Both the position numbers and the translations under genes were made by a program. Below, in pieces: positions 1-7,256 of a stretch of DNA of 9,836 bases. The number at the start of each line of letters is the position of its first letter. Position 1 is the first letter of the stretch. The stretch comes from a bacterium HR39 (GTDB lineage: Bacteria; Pseudomonadota; Alphaproteobacteria; Geminicoccales; Geminicoccaceae): assembly GCA_002898955.1 (NCBI GenBank), contig BEIP01000018.1, positions 1 to 9,836 on the forward strand, written 5' to 3'. The notes beneath the pieces were generated by a model. The model saw only the letters and a list, made by a program, of their open reading frames with translations, was not told the DNA's origin and made no database searches.

Positions 1-311
1 CGGCGATGGGGCTCGTGGGCACGCTCCTCGGGCTCGTGGGCATGCTCGCCCGCCTCGAGCGCCCCGAGGAAATCGGGCCGGGGCTGGCGCTCGCCCTGCT
101 CACCACCCTCTACGGCGCCCTCCTCGCCCACGCCCTCTTCCTGCCGCTCGCCCGCCGCCTCCACCTCCTCGCCGGGCGGCTCCGTCTCTTCGCCCGGCTC
201 GAGGCCGAGACGGTGCTGGCGCTGGTCCGCGACGAGCACCCCGACCTGCTCGCCGGGCGCCTCGCGGCCATCGCCGGCGTGCCGCCCGCGGCCGTGTTTG
301 CCGGTCGTTAA
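1..311 (+). CDS. motA: MotA-family flagellar stator protein, C-terminal part (5' end outside window)
   Basis: This is the last ~102 residues of a MotA/PomA-type proton-channel subunit of the flagellar motor, an inner-membrane protein that pairs with MotB and pushes on the rotor. The first full codon is at position 3, and the gene begins before the window. The visible part opens in a glycine-rich membrane helix ([14 protein letters not shown]), followed by a short loop ([15 protein letters not shown]) and a second helix ([17 protein letters not shown]). This matches the third and fourth helices of MotA/PomA, including the typical 'ALLTTLYGA' stretch. The remaining ~50 residues form the cytoplasmic tail, with the usual '[25 protein letters not shown]' type of ending. 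The stop is TAA at 309-311. It is followed by flbD after 50 nt rather than by motB, so the MotB partner must be encoded elsewhere. The family is secure. Which MotA paralogue it is cannot be judged from a fragment. Confidence 0.88.
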   Translation, partial: AMGLVGTLLGLVGMLARLERPEEIGPGLALALLTTLYGALLAHALFLPLARRLHLLAGRLRLFARLEAETVLALVRDEHPDLLAGRLAAIAGVPPAAVFAGR

Positions 312-348
312 CCGCGGCGTGGCAGGATGTCCCCGCACCGCGCGAACC

Positions 349-353
349 GGAGG
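349..353 (+). promoter_or_regulatory. Shine-Dalgarno site that decides the flbD start
   Basis: GGAGG at 349-353 lies 8 nt before the GTG at 362. The earlier in-frame GTG at 353 overlaps this site and could not use it. The start is therefore placed at 362, which gives a protein beginning MSLRVLVVG as in other FlbD proteins. Confidence 0.7.
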
Positions 354-361
354 TGTCGGTC

Positions 362-1681
362 GTGAGCCTGCGCGTTCTCGTCGTCGGTCCCGCATCCGGC
401 CACGTGGCCGAAGCGGTCGCCGCGGCCGCCGCCGGCGGCACGGCCATCCGCCGCGAGCCCGATCCCGAGCGGGCCCTCGCCGCGCTGCGCGCCGGCGGCG
501 TCGACCTGGTGCTCGTCGACGTGGCCGTCGGGATCGCTGCCTTCGTGCGGGCGCTGCGCGGCGAACGGATGCTGGTTCCGGTGGTCGCCTTCGGCACCGG
601 GTCGGACGCACGTGCCGCGGCGGATGCCATCCGCGCCGGAGCGGCGGACTTCCTCTCGCTGCCGCCCGATGCCGAGCTGGTGCGCGCCATCATCGAGAGC
701 CTCGCCGGTACCGACCGCGAGATCGTGGCCGAGGACCCGGTCATGCTCGCCTGCCTCGAGCGGGCGAAGCTGTTCGCTCCGGCCGAGGCGGCGGTGCTGC
801 TGACCGGCGAGAGCGGCACCGGCAAGGAGGTGGTGGCCCGCTTCCTCCACCGTCACAGCCGCCGCGCCGACGGTCCCTTCGTCACCGTCAACTGCGCCGC
901 CATCCCCGACCCTCTGCTCGAGTCCGAACTCTTCGGCCACGAGAAGGGGGCCTTCACCGGGGCGGTGGCGCGCCGCATCGGCCGCTTCGAGGAGGCCAGC
1001 GGCGGCACGCTGCTCCTCGACGAGATCAGCGAGATGGACGCGCGCCTGCAGGCCAAGCTGCTGCGGGCCCTGCAGGAACGCGAGATCGACCGCGTGGGCG
1101 GCAGCCGGCCGGTGCCGGTGGACATCCGGGTGATCGCCACCAGCAACCGGGATCTCCTGAAGGAGGTGGAGGCCGGACGCTTCCGGCAGGACCTCTACTT
1201 CCGCCTCGCGGTGCTGCACCTGGAGCTGCCGCCGCTGCGCGAGCGCCCGCGCGACATCGCCCCTCTCGCCCGCCACTTCGCCCGCCGCTACGCCCGTCTC
1301 AACGGCCTGCCCGAACGGCTGCCCGATCCCGCCGCCGTCGCCCGGCTCGAGTCCCACGACTGGCCGGGCAATGTGCGCGAGCTCGAGAACTGCATGCACC
1401 GGGCGGTGCTGCTCGCCACCGGAGACGCCATCGGCCCCGAGGCCATCGTCTTCGACTCGCGCCGCGGCCCGGCCCCGTCCCCCTCGCCGGCCGCCGCCGC
1501 ACCCCTCGCCTGCCGCCCGCTCGCCGACATCGAACGCGAGGTCATCCTCGAGACCCTGCGCCGCACCGACGGCAATCGCACCCGTGCCGCGGAGCTGCTC
1601 GGCATCTCCATCCGCACGCTCAGGAACCGTCTGCGCCAGTACGCGCAGGAGGGCGTCGCCATTCCGCCCGCCCGCAGCTGA
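362..1681 (+). CDS. flbD: FlbD, sigma-54-dependent flagellar transcription activator
   Basis: This is a 439-residue enhancer-binding protein of the NtrC family that activates (and can repress) class III/IV flagellar genes with sigma-54. Residues 1-115 form a receiver-like domain. Asp53 occupies the phospho-acceptor position, but the acidic pair normally after the first strand is absent (VVGP, 7-10) and the conserved lysine is replaced by Leu100 (FLSLPPD). This degeneracy is typical of FlbD. The AAA+ domain follows, with Walker A GESGTGKE (149-156), the sigma-54 contact loop GAFTGA (196-201), Walker B GGTLLLDE (214-221) and the arginine-containing FRQDLYFRL stretch. The C-terminal ~40 residues are a Fis-type helix-turn-helix ([20 protein letters not shown]). 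The stretches [30 protein letters not shown] and [19 protein letters not shown] are close to Caulobacter FlbD as I recall it. A 12-nt gap separates it from flhA. Its usual partner FliX is not in view. Confidence 0.93.
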   Translation: MSLRVLVVGPASGHVAEAVAAAAAGGTAIRREPDPERALAALRAGGVDLVLVDVAVGIAAFVRALRGERMLVPVVAFGTGSDARAAADAIRAGAADFLSLPPDAELVRAIIESLAGTDREIVAEDPVMLACLERAKLFAPAEAAVLLTGESGTGKEVVARFLHRHSRRADGPFVTVNCAAIPDPLLESELFGHEKGAFTGAVARRIGRFEEASGGTLLLDEISEMDARLQAKLLRALQEREIDRVGGSRPVPVDIRVIATSNRDLLKEVEAGRFRQDLYFRLAVLHLELPPLRERPRDIAPLARHFARRYARLNGLPERLPDPAAVARLESHDWPGNVRELENCMHRAVLLATGDAIGPEAIVFDSRRGPAPSPSPAAAAPLACRPLADIEREVILETLRRTDGNRTRAAELLGISIRTLRNRLRQYAQEGVAIPPARS

Positions 1682-1693
1682 GGAGACACACCG

Positions 1694-3796
1694 GTGAACG
1701 CGCTCGCCGCCATCCTGCCGCCCAACGTGCTGGAGCTGCTGCGCCGCGGACTGCGCCAGAGCGACATCCTCTTCGGGCTCGGCGTGGTGGCGATCCTCGT
1801 GGTGCTGATCCTCCCCATCCCGACGCCGCTGCTCGACCTGCTGCTGGCCGTGTCCATGGGCTTCTCGGTGCTGGTGCTGATGACGACCATGTTCGTCACG
1901 CGCCCGCTCGAGTTCAGCTCCTTCCCGACCATCCTGCTGGTCGCGACCATGCTGCGCCTGTCCCTCAACCTCGCCTCGACGCGCCTCATCCTGAGCGAGG
2001 GCCACGAGGGACCCACGGCCGCCGGGCGGGTGATCGCCGCCTTCGGCAGCTTCGTCATGCAGGGTAATGTGGTGATCGGGCTCGTGGTCTTCGTGATCCT
2101 GGTGATCGTCAATTTCGTGGTGATCACCAAGGGATCGGGCCGCATCGCCGAGGTCGCCGCCCGCTTCACCCTCGACGCCATGCCCGGCAAACAGATGGCC
2201 ATCGACGCCGACCTCTCCGCCGGTCTCATCGACGAGGCGGAAGCACGCCGGCGCCGGCAGGAGCTGGAGGAGGAGAGCGCCTTCTACGGCGCCATGGACG
2301 GCGCCGCCAAGTTCGTGCGCGGCGACGCCGTCGCCGGCCTGCTGATCACCGCCATCAACCTCGTGGGCGGCCTCGTCATCGGCGTCGTCCAGCAGGGGGT
2401 GGACCTGGCCGAGGCGGTGCGCACCTATTCCGTGCTCACCATCGGCGACGGGCTCGTCTCGCAGATCCCGGCACTCGTCATCTCCACCGCCGCCGGCATA
2501 CTGGTCTCCAAGAGCGGCACCCGCGGCCGCGCCGACGAGGCGCTGTTCGGCCAGCTCGGGGCCAATCCGCGTCCCGTCGCCGTCACCGCGGCGCTGCTCG
2601 GCCTGCTGGCGCTGCTGCCGGGGCTGCCGGCCCTGCCCTTCCTGCTGCTGGCCGCCGTCGTGGGTGCCATCGCCCGGGTGCTGGAGCGTCGGCGGCACGC
2701 GGGGGCGGCCGCCGGTGGGGACGCTGCGGAAGACGCGCGGGCGAACCCCGAGGCGCCGACCGAGGACGATCCCCTCCGGGCGCTCGAGATCGATCCGATG
2801 CGGCTTGAGCTCGGCTACGGCCTGCTGCCGCTCGTGGGCCGCGACGGCCGCGCTCAGCTGCCGGCCCAGATCCGGGCGCTGCGCCGCCAGCTCGCCGCCG
2901 AGCTCGGCTTCGTCATGCCGCCGGTGCGCATCCAGGACAACATCCAGCTCCCCGCCTCCACCTACGTGGTGCGCATCAAGGACATCGAGGCGGGGCGCGG
3001 CGAGGTGCGCCCGGGCATGCTGCTGGTCATGAACCCGCAGGGCGGCCCCGTCGAGGTGCCGGGCGAGGACACCCGCGAGCCCACTTTCGGCCTGCCCGCC
3101 CGCTGGGTGGCGCAGCGCTATCGCGACGAGGCGCTGGCGCGCGGCTACACGGTGGTGGACGCCGCGACGGTGATCACCACCCACCTCACCGAGATCGTCA
3201 AGGACAATCTCGCCGATCTGCTCACCTTCGCCGAGACCAGGAAGCTGCTCGACTCGCTGCCGGAAGAGTACCGCAAGTTGATGGACGAGCTGGTACCGGC
3301 GCGCATCACCCTCACCGGCATCCAGCGCGTGCTGCAGGGCCTGCTGGCCGAGCGCGTGTCGATCCGCGACCTCCCGGCCATCCTCGAGGCCATCGGCGAG
3401 GCGGTGCAGCACACCCAGAGCCTGGTGCGCATCACCGAGCACGTGCGCACCCGCCTCGCCCGCCAGATCAGCTTCGCCGCCTGCGGTCCCGGCGGTTACA
3501 TCCCGGTCGTCACCCTCTCGCCCCAATTGGAGCGGGCGTTCCACGAGGCCCTCGTGGGCGAGGGCGAGGACAGGGTGCTCGACATGGAACCGGCACGGCT
3601 TCAGGCCTTCCTCGAAGCGGTCCGCGAGACCTTCGAGAGGCTGGCGGCGCGCGGCGAGCTGCCGGTGCTGCTGGTCTCGCCCTCGATCCGCCCCTACGTG
3701 CGCTCGGTGATCGAGCGCTTCCGGCCCGGCACCGCCGTGCTGAGCCACGCCGAGATCCACCCGAAGGTGCGCATCCGCACCCTCGGGCAGATCTGA
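1694..3796 (+). CDS. flhA: FlhA, flagellar type III export gate protein
   Basis: This 700-residue protein, normal in length for the family, is the large export-gate subunit that couples proton flow to secretion of flagellar parts and docks chaperone-substrate complexes. Residues 1-~330 form the membrane domain with about eight helices. They include the family stretch RLSLNLASTRLIL (88-100), the cytoplasmic FHIPEP loop (VITKGSGRIAEVAARFTLDA and following, ~143-190, with a basic run at 185-188) and GDGLVSQIPALVISTAAGIL (251-270). A variable Ala/Glu-rich linker (~335-360) leads to the soluble C-terminal domain. There, PPVRIQDNIQLPASTYVVRI and EIVKDNLADLLTF are characteristic. The start is GTG at 1694, with GGAG at 1682-1685 and an 8-nt spacer. 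The gene lies 12 nt after flbD and 14 nt before flhF, so it is almost certainly co-transcribed with them. Nothing is missing or unusual. Confidence 0.97.
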   Translation: MNALAAILPPNVLELLRRGLRQSDILFGLGVVAILVVLILPIPTPLLDLLLAVSMGFSVLVLMTTMFVTRPLEFSSFPTILLVATMLRLSLNLASTRLILSEGHEGPTAAGRVIAAFGSFVMQGNVVIGLVVFVILVIVNFVVITKGSGRIAEVAARFTLDAMPGKQMAIDADLSAGLIDEAEARRRRQELEEESAFYGAMDGAAKFVRGDAVAGLLITAINLVGGLVIGVVQQGVDLAEAVRTYSVLTIGDGLVSQIPALVISTAAGILVSKSGTRGRADEALFGQLGANPRPVAVTAALLGLLALLPGLPALPFLLLAAVVGAIARVLERRRHAGAAAGGDAAEDARANPEAPTEDDPLRALEIDPMRLELGYGLLPLVGRDGRAQLPAQIRALRRQLAAELGFVMPPVRIQDNIQLPASTYVVRIKDIEAGRGEVRPGMLLVMNPQGGPVEVPGEDTREPTFGLPARWVAQRYRDEALARGYTVVDAATVITTHLTEIVKDNLADLLTFAETRKLLDSLPEEYRKLMDELVPARITLTGIQRVLQGLLAERVSIRDLPAILEAIGEAVQHTQSLVRITEHVRTRLARQISFAACGPGGYIPVVTLSPQLERAFHEALVGEGEDRVLDMEPARLQAFLEAVRETFERLAARGELPVLLVSPSIRPYVRSVIERFRPGTAVLSHAEIHPKVRIRTLGQI

Positions 3797-3810
3797 GGAG
3801 CTGAACTCCG

Positions 3811-4731
3811 ATGCGGCTTCGGGTGTTCGAGGCGGCGACGGCGCAGGAAGCCCTGGAGGCGGTGCGGCGCGTGCTCGGTCCCGATGCCGCCATCCTTGCC
3901 ACCACCCGGGTGGGCGACCGCGTGCGGGTGACCGCGGCCGTGGACCTCGACGCGACGCCGGCCGAGGATATCCTGGCCGGGGCCGGGAGCGAGCGGGTCG
4001 CCTCCGAGGTGGACGCCTGTCTCGCGGCACACCGCGTCCTCCCCGACCAGCTCGGGCGGCTGGTGGAGGAGGCGGCAGGCAGCGGCCTGGCGGAGAGCGA
4101 GGCGGCCCTCGCCCACGCTCTGGCAGCCCTCGGCGGCTTCGCCCGTCCCGACGTGCTCCACGGCGGGTCGCTCGCGGTGGTGGGACCGCCGGGTGCCGGC
4201 AAGACGACCCTGATCGTGCGCCTCGCGGCGGCCGCGAGGCTGGCCGGACGCGAGGTGCGGGTGGCGGTGGACGGCGATCTCCAGGCCGGTGCGCGCGAGC
4301 GGCTCGCCGCGCTGCTGCGGCCGCTCGGCCTCCAAGCCTCGGACGGGAAGGACCGCGACGGGGACGGGCCGCTGCTGGTCGACACCGTCGGCACCAATCC
4401 CTTCGACGCCCGCGAACTCGCGGCGGTGCTGGAGCGGGTGCGGGGGCGGGGCTGCACCCCGATACTCGTGCTGCCGGCCTGCACCGATGCGGCGGAAGCC
4501 TTCGATGCCGGATGCAATTTCGCGGCACTGGGCGTGCGCCGGGCGGTGGTGACGGGGCTCGACCGGACCCGCCGCCTCGGCTCGCTCGTCTCTCTGCTCG
4601 CCGCCGGTCTGGTGCTGTGCGGCGCCACCGCCAGCCCCTTCCTCGACCGCGGCGTCCTCCCCCTCACGCCGGCCGGACTCGCCCGCATGCTTCTGCGCAG
4701 AAAGGACAGGACCCGGGAGCGTCCCGCATGA
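3811..4731 (+). CDS. flhF: FlhF-like SRP-family GTPase with degenerate G motifs
   Basis: This 306-residue protein has the FlhF plan, an SRP-type GTPase that marks where a flagellum is built. Residues 1-45 are a clear FlhF N-terminal region (RLRVFEAATAQEALEAVRRVLGPDAAILATTRV). Residues ~46-118 are a linker and helical N domain. The G domain starts at ~120 with an intact P-loop GPPGAGKTT (125-133). Later motifs are eroded. The usual DTAGR is DTVGTNPFD (191-199). The guanine-specificity motif TKLD is TGLD (248-251), so the lysine is gone. The 'DTYRIGA' stretch reads DGDLQAG (154-160). The protein is shorter than typical FlhF (about 360 residues or more). GGAG at 3797-3800 precedes the ATG by 10 nt. 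Its last four bases overlap flhG (ATGA, 4728-4731). It follows flhA, the normal FlhF position. Identity is secure, but GTP binding and hydrolysis are doubtful. Confidence 0.87.
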   Translation: MRLRVFEAATAQEALEAVRRVLGPDAAILATTRVGDRVRVTAAVDLDATPAEDILAGAGSERVASEVDACLAAHRVLPDQLGRLVEEAAGSGLAESEAALAHALAALGGFARPDVLHGGSLAVVGPPGAGKTTLIVRLAAAARLAGREVRVAVDGDLQAGARERLAALLRPLGLQASDGKDRDGDGPLLVDTVGTNPFDARELAAVLERVRGRGCTPILVLPACTDAAEAFDAGCNFAALGVRRAVVTGLDRTRRLGSLVSLLAAGLVLCGATASPFLDRGVLPLTPAGLARMLLRRKDRTRERPA

Positions 4732-5474
4732 CGCGCATCCTCGCCATAGCCTCGGGCAAGGGTGGTGTCGGCAAGACCTTTCTCGCCGCCACCCTCGGCC
4801 ACGCCATCGCCCGCAGGGGACGGCGCTGTCTCGTGTTCGACGCCGACCTCGGCCTCGCCAATCTCGACGTCCAGCTCGGCATCGACGCCCCGGTGGACCT
4901 CGGGCGGGTGCTGGAGGGGCGCATCCCTCTGGAGCGGGCGGTGTTCCGCCATGAGGAGACAGGCCTCGATCTGGTGGTGGGACGCTCCGGCTCCGGCACC
5001 CTCGCCGGCCTGCCGCCGGCGCGGCTCGTGGCGCTGGCCCGCGAGCTGCACGCCCTCGCACCGCGCTACGACGTGGTGCTGCTCGACCTCGCCGCCGGGG
5101 TCGAGCCGCCCTGCCGGCTGTTCGCACGGGCGAGCCACGGCGTGATCGTGATCACCACCGAAGAGCCGACCGCCCTCACCGACGCCTACGCCTTCGTGAA
5201 GGTGGCGTGCGACCGCAGCCGCCCGGTGATGGTCGTCGCCAACGCCGTCGAGGACCGGGTGCGCGGTCGCGAGGTCTACGAGACCCTGGCACGCGCCTGT
5301 GAGCGCTTCCTGGCCTTCCGCCTCTCCTATCTCGGAGCGGTGCGGCGCGATCCGCGCGTGGGCGAGGCGATCCGCGCCCAGAAACCCCTACTGGTGCGCC
5401 ATCCGACCTCCCCGGCGGCGGCCGACGTGGAGGACCTGGCCGCCCGGCTGCTGGCCCCGGCCCCGCGCGGCTGA
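4728..5474 (+). CDS. flhG: FlhG/FleN, MinD-type ATPase controlling flagellar number
   Basis: This 248-residue ParA/MinD-family ATPase starts MTRILAIASGKGGVGKT. It has the deviant Walker A KGGVGKT (11-17), the FDADLGLANLD stretch (37-47, with Asp38 and Asp40) and a Walker B-like VVLLDLAAG (116-124). VIVITTEEPTALTDAYAFVK further on is typical of FlhG/FleN, which restrains flagellar number and stimulates FlhF in other bacteria. The ATG at 4728 overlaps the flhF stop as ATGA, pointing to translational coupling. The protein begins directly at the nucleotide-binding core, so the short N-terminal extension with a DQAxxLR motif, which activates FlhF in characterised systems, is absent. I also see no clear amphipathic membrane-targeting helix at the C-terminus (ends LAARLLAPAPRG). 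FlhG is strongly favoured over MinD by position next to flhF and by the lack of minC or minE nearby. It is the last gene of the operon. Confidence 0.9.
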   Translation: MTRILAIASGKGGVGKTFLAATLGHAIARRGRRCLVFDADLGLANLDVQLGIDAPVDLGRVLEGRIPLERAVFRHEETGLDLVVGRSGSGTLAGLPPARLVALARELHALAPRYDVVLLDLAAGVEPPCRLFARASHGVIVITTEEPTALTDAYAFVKVACDRSRPVMVVANAVEDRVRGREVYETLARACERFLAFRLSYLGAVRRDPRVGEAIRAQKPLLVRHPTSPAAADVEDLAARLLAPAPRG

Positions 5475-5488
5475 GCCGCCGGCGCGCC
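5467..5488 (+). terminator. Hairpin at the flhG stop codon, possible transcript end
   Basis: GCGGC (5467-5471) and GCCGC (5475-5479) pair around the TGA stop of flhG, giving a 5-bp stem with a 3-nt loop. The 8-base palindrome GGCGCGCC follows at 5481-5488. No run of T follows, so this is not a classical intrinsic terminator. At best it marks where the flagellar message ends. Confidence 0.25.
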
Positions 5489-5958
5489 GCGGGTCCGCAG
5501 GGATGCGCCACGTCGTGGACGATGACGGCCGCGACGAATCCCGACGGGCCGGCTCCGGACCCTTCCCGGGCGGGCGGCTCGGGCGCTCGGGTGCCGGTGG
5601 CGTTTCGGCAGGACCCGGCCCCCGCTGCGCTCCACGGCGCTCCGAGGCTCCGGCTTCGCGGATCCCGCGGCAGGGCGATGGCCTTTGCGGAAGGCGAGTG
5701 CACCTCCCGTGGACCCGCGGGCGTCGTCGCCGTCCCGTCCGCGACCGGTCGGCGGGTTGCGGCCGGGCGCCGCCGGGCGCGGGCCCACCGCCCCCGGGCG
5801 GGCCGGCGCCGCACCAACTCGGGATGTTCCACAAGGGCGACGACCGGAACGGTGCGAAGGCGGACATGGGCGACCGGCGTGGATGCCTCCCGCGGGACGG
5901 TGCCTTCACGGCCGGGGATGCCGGCGCCCGAACCCGATGTCCTCCGGGGATGGCAGGT

Positions 5959-5981
5959 GCGGGCGACAGGACGGTCGCCGC
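5959..5981. repeat. Small GC-rich hairpin
   Basis: Inverted arms GCG-G-GCGAC (5959-5967) and GTCGC-CGC (5974-5981) can pair over 8 bp with one bulged G (5962) and a 6-nt loop. Such hairpins are expected now and then in DNA this rich in G and C, so little weight should be put on it. Confidence 0.3.
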
Positions 5982-6144
5982 GCCCCCGCCCTCCACCGCC
6001 GCGCCCCGTGCGGGCAGGTGCGACGGCGAGCGGATCGCCTGCGCGGGCGACACCGGATCTCCGCCACTGTGTACCGGGGACGACCGAGCCTCGGGGCTCC
6101 GCCCGCGCGCAGGCGCGGAGGCCTGGCGGCAGGCGGGCCATCCG

Positions 6145-6535
6145 CGCGAGCGGGGCCGATCCTTTGACGGCGCGACCTTTCTGCAGGCGGCAGAGGTAGC
6201 ACCCCCTTGAGCGGGGCCGATCCTCGGCGTCCATGCGCGGAGATGCGACGTCGGGCCGGACCATGTGATGGTCTTGGCCCGTCCTCCGCCCCTGCGTGGA
6301 GATGCGACGCCCGGTGCCTTAGATCGGGACCGCCGGCTCGGGCTCCGGCCTTTCGCGCGGAGCGCGACCTCGATGCCGCGTGGATCGTCCGCGTGAACCC
6401 GGCTCCGTCGACCGTGCCCGGAGCACGGCTCCCGCAGATCGCGGCGAACCTGGATGCGATCGGGCTCCGCCGCTGCCTACACCGGCGTCGCCACCGTGAA
6501 AGCGCGACCACGATGCCGCGACGGGCCGTTTCCGT
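6145..6535. repeat. Degenerate tandem repeat, period about 61 bp
   Basis: Corresponding unit positions recur at 6160, 6221, 6282, 6341, 6401 and 6463 (steps 61, 61, 59, 60, 62). The clearest matches are: an exact 16-bp repeat, GAGCGGGGCCGATCCT, at 6148-6163 and 6209-6224; a 17-bp repeat with one mismatch (TGCGNGGAGATGCGACG) at 6234-6250 and 6293-6309; the heptamer GGCTCCG opening the units at 6341, 6401 and 6463; and a 20-bp repeat with one mismatch (AGCGCGACCNCGATGCCGCG) at 6361-6380 and 6501-6520. The last unit appears longer (about 73 bp). The period is not a multiple of three, and the units are too diverged for a CRISPR or a young minisatellite. I read this as an old tandem array under decay. 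The exact limits are uncertain. Confidence 0.6.
6253..6280. repeat. Hairpin inside the repeat array
   Basis: GGGCC-GG-ACCAT (6253-6264) can fold onto ATGGT-CTT-GGCCC (6268-6280). The loop is only three bases (GTG), and one extra T is bulged. Ten pairs are Watson-Crick before counting the inner G-C and G-T. It lies wholly within the 6221-6281 repeat unit and is not clearly kept in the neighbouring units. Confidence 0.45.
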
Positions 6536-6555
6536 GCTCCGGCCGCGTGCCCCGC

Positions 6556-6721
6556 CGTCGGCGGACGCGACGTGCCCGGCCCCGGTCCCCTGTGCGAGCC
6601 GGCGGACGCCACAGGGTACCGGGGCGAGCGGAGCGCTGGAGACCGTCCCCGCGCACCGTCGGATGACCCGTCTTCGGACGCACGACACGTTTTCGGATGA
6701 GACGTGCTCGGCTCCGGTTCC
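6556..6721. repeat. Diverged direct repeat pair (6556-6589 and 6688-6721)
   Basis: The two 34-bp copies lie 132 bp apart and share about 26 positions. The core at 6569-6589 and 6701-6721 matches at 18 of 21, and all three differences are C in the first copy against T in the second. The spacing is roughly twice the period of the array just upstream, so these may be outlying, more decayed units. The first copy runs into the left arm of the inverted repeat 6579-6625, and the second copy has no such arm. Confidence 0.4.
6579..6625. repeat. Strong inverted repeat, 16-bp arms
   Basis: The left arm 6579-6594 (GCCCCGGTCCCCTGTG) pairs with the right arm 6610-6625 (CACAGGGTACCGGGGC) at 15 of 16 positions; the only mismatch is C6587 with T6617. 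The loop is 15 nt (6595-6609). This is the most stable fold I can see in the intergenic region. There is no T-run on either side, so a classical terminator is not supported. It could be the stem of a structured RNA, a Rho-independent-like stop working from both directions, or a protein-binding palindrome. Confidence 0.6.
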
Positions 6722-7185
6722 GTACGCGGGCGGATGGGCGAAGTGTCCCCGGACAGGACGTGGCGCGTCCCCCGTCTTGTGCGCCGCACCCGTCGCCGGC
6801 ATGGCGGCCGCCCGAGGTCCGGTCGCCCGGTCCCGCGGGTGCAGCCCGCCGGGGCCGTACGGCGAACGGCCACGTGCGGGCGCGACTCCCTCCGCCTGCG
6901 GGGCGCTTTCGGGTCCCGGGCCGTGCCAGGGCATCCGCACACGCCCGGTCCGCCCGGCCGCTCTGTCCGCGGCGGACGCTCGTCCCGCACCGGCTGCCGA
7001 CGCGTCCGCAGGCACCCGGGCGCGCGTGCTGCAGGGTCACGATCTGCCCGGGTTCCGCCCCCGCGCCGAGCCTGCCCCTCGCCGGCGCCACAGCGGCTCT
7101 CCGCATCACGCCGTGGAGCGACGGAACCAGCCGGGCCCGGAAGACGGTCGGAGGGCGGGCTCCGCCGGCCGCGCTGCGGGGCGGC

Positions 7186-7204
7186 CGAAGCCGCACGGCT
7201 TTCG
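7186..7204 (-). terminator. Weak hairpin downstream of the hemerythrin operon
   Basis: About 50 nt beyond the stop codon of the hemerythrin gene, CGAAGCC (7186-7192) can pair with GGCTTTCG (7197-7204), with one bulged base and a 4-nt loop. On the minus strand it is not followed by a U-run. It is the nearest candidate for the 3' end of the minus-strand message, but the case is weak. Confidence 0.2.
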
Positions 7205-7256
7205 CGGCGTGACCGGGCGGCCGCATGCGGAGCGGGGAAACGGCCCGGAGTGCGTT

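Larger units (their letters stand above)
5475..7256. other. 1.8-kb stretch without a supportable gene between converging operons
   Basis: Both flanking operons point into this region. It is extremely GC-rich, and open frames exist on both strands, but their translations are Arg/Pro/Ala/Gly-rich with no recognisable domain, no family motif and no convincing ribosome-binding site. I treat them as chance frames. What can be seen is repeat structure: the degenerate ~61-bp units at about 6145-6535, a diverged pair at 6556-6589 and 6688-6721, the inverted repeat 6579-6625, and smaller hairpins (6253-6280, 5959-5981, 7186-7204). The heptamer GGCTCCG recurs at 6095, 6341, 6401 and 6463 and elsewhere. 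No tRNA, rRNA or transposase remnant was recognised. It could be a decayed accessory segment, a repeat-built spacer or a source of structured non-coding RNA. Confidence 0.6.

Noticed and set aside
320..336. A sigma-54-like promoter (TGGCA...GC) in the motA-flbD gap
   Set aside because: The GG and GC elements are 12 nt apart instead of the required 10, and the second element lacks TTGC.
353..361. An upstream GTG start for flbD
   Set aside because: It overlaps the GGAGG site; the GTG at 362 has correct spacing and matches the family N-terminus.
308..4528. A very long open frame (1406 codons) on the minus strand opposite flbD, flhA and flhF
   Set aside because: It is antisense to three clearly homologous genes, its translation is low-complexity (Arg/Gly/His/Asp/Glu-rich) with no domain, and such frames arise freely from codon bias at this GC content.
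3510..5138. Minus-strand open frames opposite flhA, flhF and flhG
   Set aside because: They are antisense shadows of well-supported genes and have Arg/Ser/Ala-rich translations and no family motifs.
5508..5518. The 11-bp palindrome CCACGTCGTGG after flhG
   Set aside because: It is short, such palindromes are frequent in GC-rich DNA, and no promoter or regulator is nearby to give it meaning.
5522..6264. Several overlapping frames on both strands just after flhG
   Set aside because: They compete for the same DNA, none has a convincing ribosome-binding site or motif, and stop codons are simply rare at this composition.
6145..6535. CRISPR array
   Set aside because: Units are tandem and diverged throughout, with no constant repeat separated by unique spacers and no cas genes.
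5906..7015. A 369-codon minus-strand frame in the gap
   Set aside because: The translation is Arg/Ala/Gly/Pro-rich with no domain, and it runs across the ~61-bp repeat whose period would break any repeated reading frame.
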